Of a DNA stretch of 12,971 bases, positions 12,856 through 12,971 are shown piece after piece. The translations under genes were made by a program, and so were the position numbers. How positions within the stretch are numbered: position 1 is the stretch's first letter; each line of letters starts with the position of its first letter. The notes below the pieces were generated by a model. The model made no database searches, was not told the DNA's origin, and worked only from the letters and a program-made list of their open reading frames with translations. This DNA is from Candidatus Microgenomates bacterium (GTDB taxonomy: Bacteria > Patescibacteriota > Microgenomatia > JAADGY01), in assembly GCA_015486555.1 (NCBI GenBank), contig WFRL01000016.1, positions 1-12,971 of the forward strand, written 5' to 3'.

Positions 12856-12971
12856 GTCATTCTGAACGAATGTGAAGAATCTAGCGTTAGCGCAAGGATT
12901 GTGGCACTCAAGTTTCTTTTCATTTCCTACCCCAAGGTTAATTGAGTGTTTTTTCTTTAACCCAGTTCCTC
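12856..12971 (+). repeat. Core repeat copy (plus), cut by window end
   Basis: It begins GTCATTCTGAACGAATGTG, then GAAGAATCTAGCGTTAGCGC, a diverged GGATTGTGGCACTCAAGTTT, and a tail with TTAATTGAGTG before CCCAGTTCCTC, the start of a reverse 7-bp array. The order matches the copy at 116-265. Confidence 0.7.

Larger units (their letters stand above)
12638..12971. repeat. Intergenic repeats after RuBisCO
   Basis: No gene is seen. It has a forward 7-bp array (12677-12718), a perfect palindrome (12729-12752), a reverse 7-bp run (12751-12785), an A/C-rich diverged stretch that holds a GGGGCAGGCA fragment near 12803, and a core repeat copy in plus orientation (12856-12960) followed by the start of another reverse array cut by the window end. 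No U-run terminator was found after RuBisCO. Confidence 0.7.

Overview
The window looks like part of a small-genome candidate-phylum bacterium (CPR/Patescibacteria), perhaps Microgenomates-like. This is inferred from the gene mix: an archaeal-type (form III) RuBisCO, a half-length MFS protein, DedA, MnmA, a Xer-like recombinase, GT4/GT2 glycosyltransferases and a large secreted protein. Closely packed genes alternate with repeat-filled gaps. TGA is used as a stop (GreA-like gene, acylphosphatase), so this is not the recoded Gracilibacteria/Absconditabacteria code. No rRNA, tRNA, CRISPR array or transposase was seen. The taxonomic call is inference.

Layout, left to right. (1) 1-341: repeat-rich intergenic DNA. 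(2) 342-2138, minus strand: half-MFS protein, GreA-like factor, GatB/YqeY-domain protein, DUF1858 CxxC protein; the last three genes overlap. (3) 2162-2440, plus strand: acylphosphatase, whose 3' end overlaps the opposing gene by 42 bp. (4) 2399-6030, minus strand: tyrosine recombinase, DedA membrane protein, MnmA tRNA thiolase, and a protein I read as two degenerate GGDEF-type domains; MnmA overlaps the genes on both sides. (5) 6138-7244: GT4 glycosyltransferase. (6) 7245-7538: repeats. (7) 7539-11079, minus strand: an 879-residue secreted protein with a glycoside-hydrolase-like N-terminal half and a Cys-rich C-terminal half, overlapping a downstream GT2 glycosyltransferase; together with the GT4 this looks like a cell-surface glycan locus. 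(8) 11080-11389: repeats, including a hairpin with arms of about 46 bp. (9) 11390-12637, plus strand: form III RuBisCO with intact catalytic residues. (10) 12638-12971: repeats and a perfect 24-bp palindrome.

Three themes cross the window. First, several genes (GreA-like, MFS, DedA, GT4) have a -10-like hexamer only 6-7 nt before the ATG and no usable Shine-Dalgarno sequence, which suggests leaderless mRNAs; others (acylphosphatase, RuBisCO, GGDEF-like protein, recombinase) have ordinary ribosome binding sites. Second, all four larger gaps carry the same composite repeat: runs of a degenerate 7-bp unit (about TTRGAAC) next to a hairpin-forming core (GTCATYCTGA...GAATCTAGCG...GGTACTAGCAC). Third, several proteins depart from their family norm: the recombinase lacks two catalytic residues, the GGDEF-like domains lack an intact signature, the MFS protein is half length, and RuBisCO has a shortened segment after loop 6. 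I do not see a clear multi-gene defence or mobile system. The best leads are the secreted protein/glycosyltransferase pair, the tandem GGDEF-like protein, the leaderless promoters and the composite repeat.
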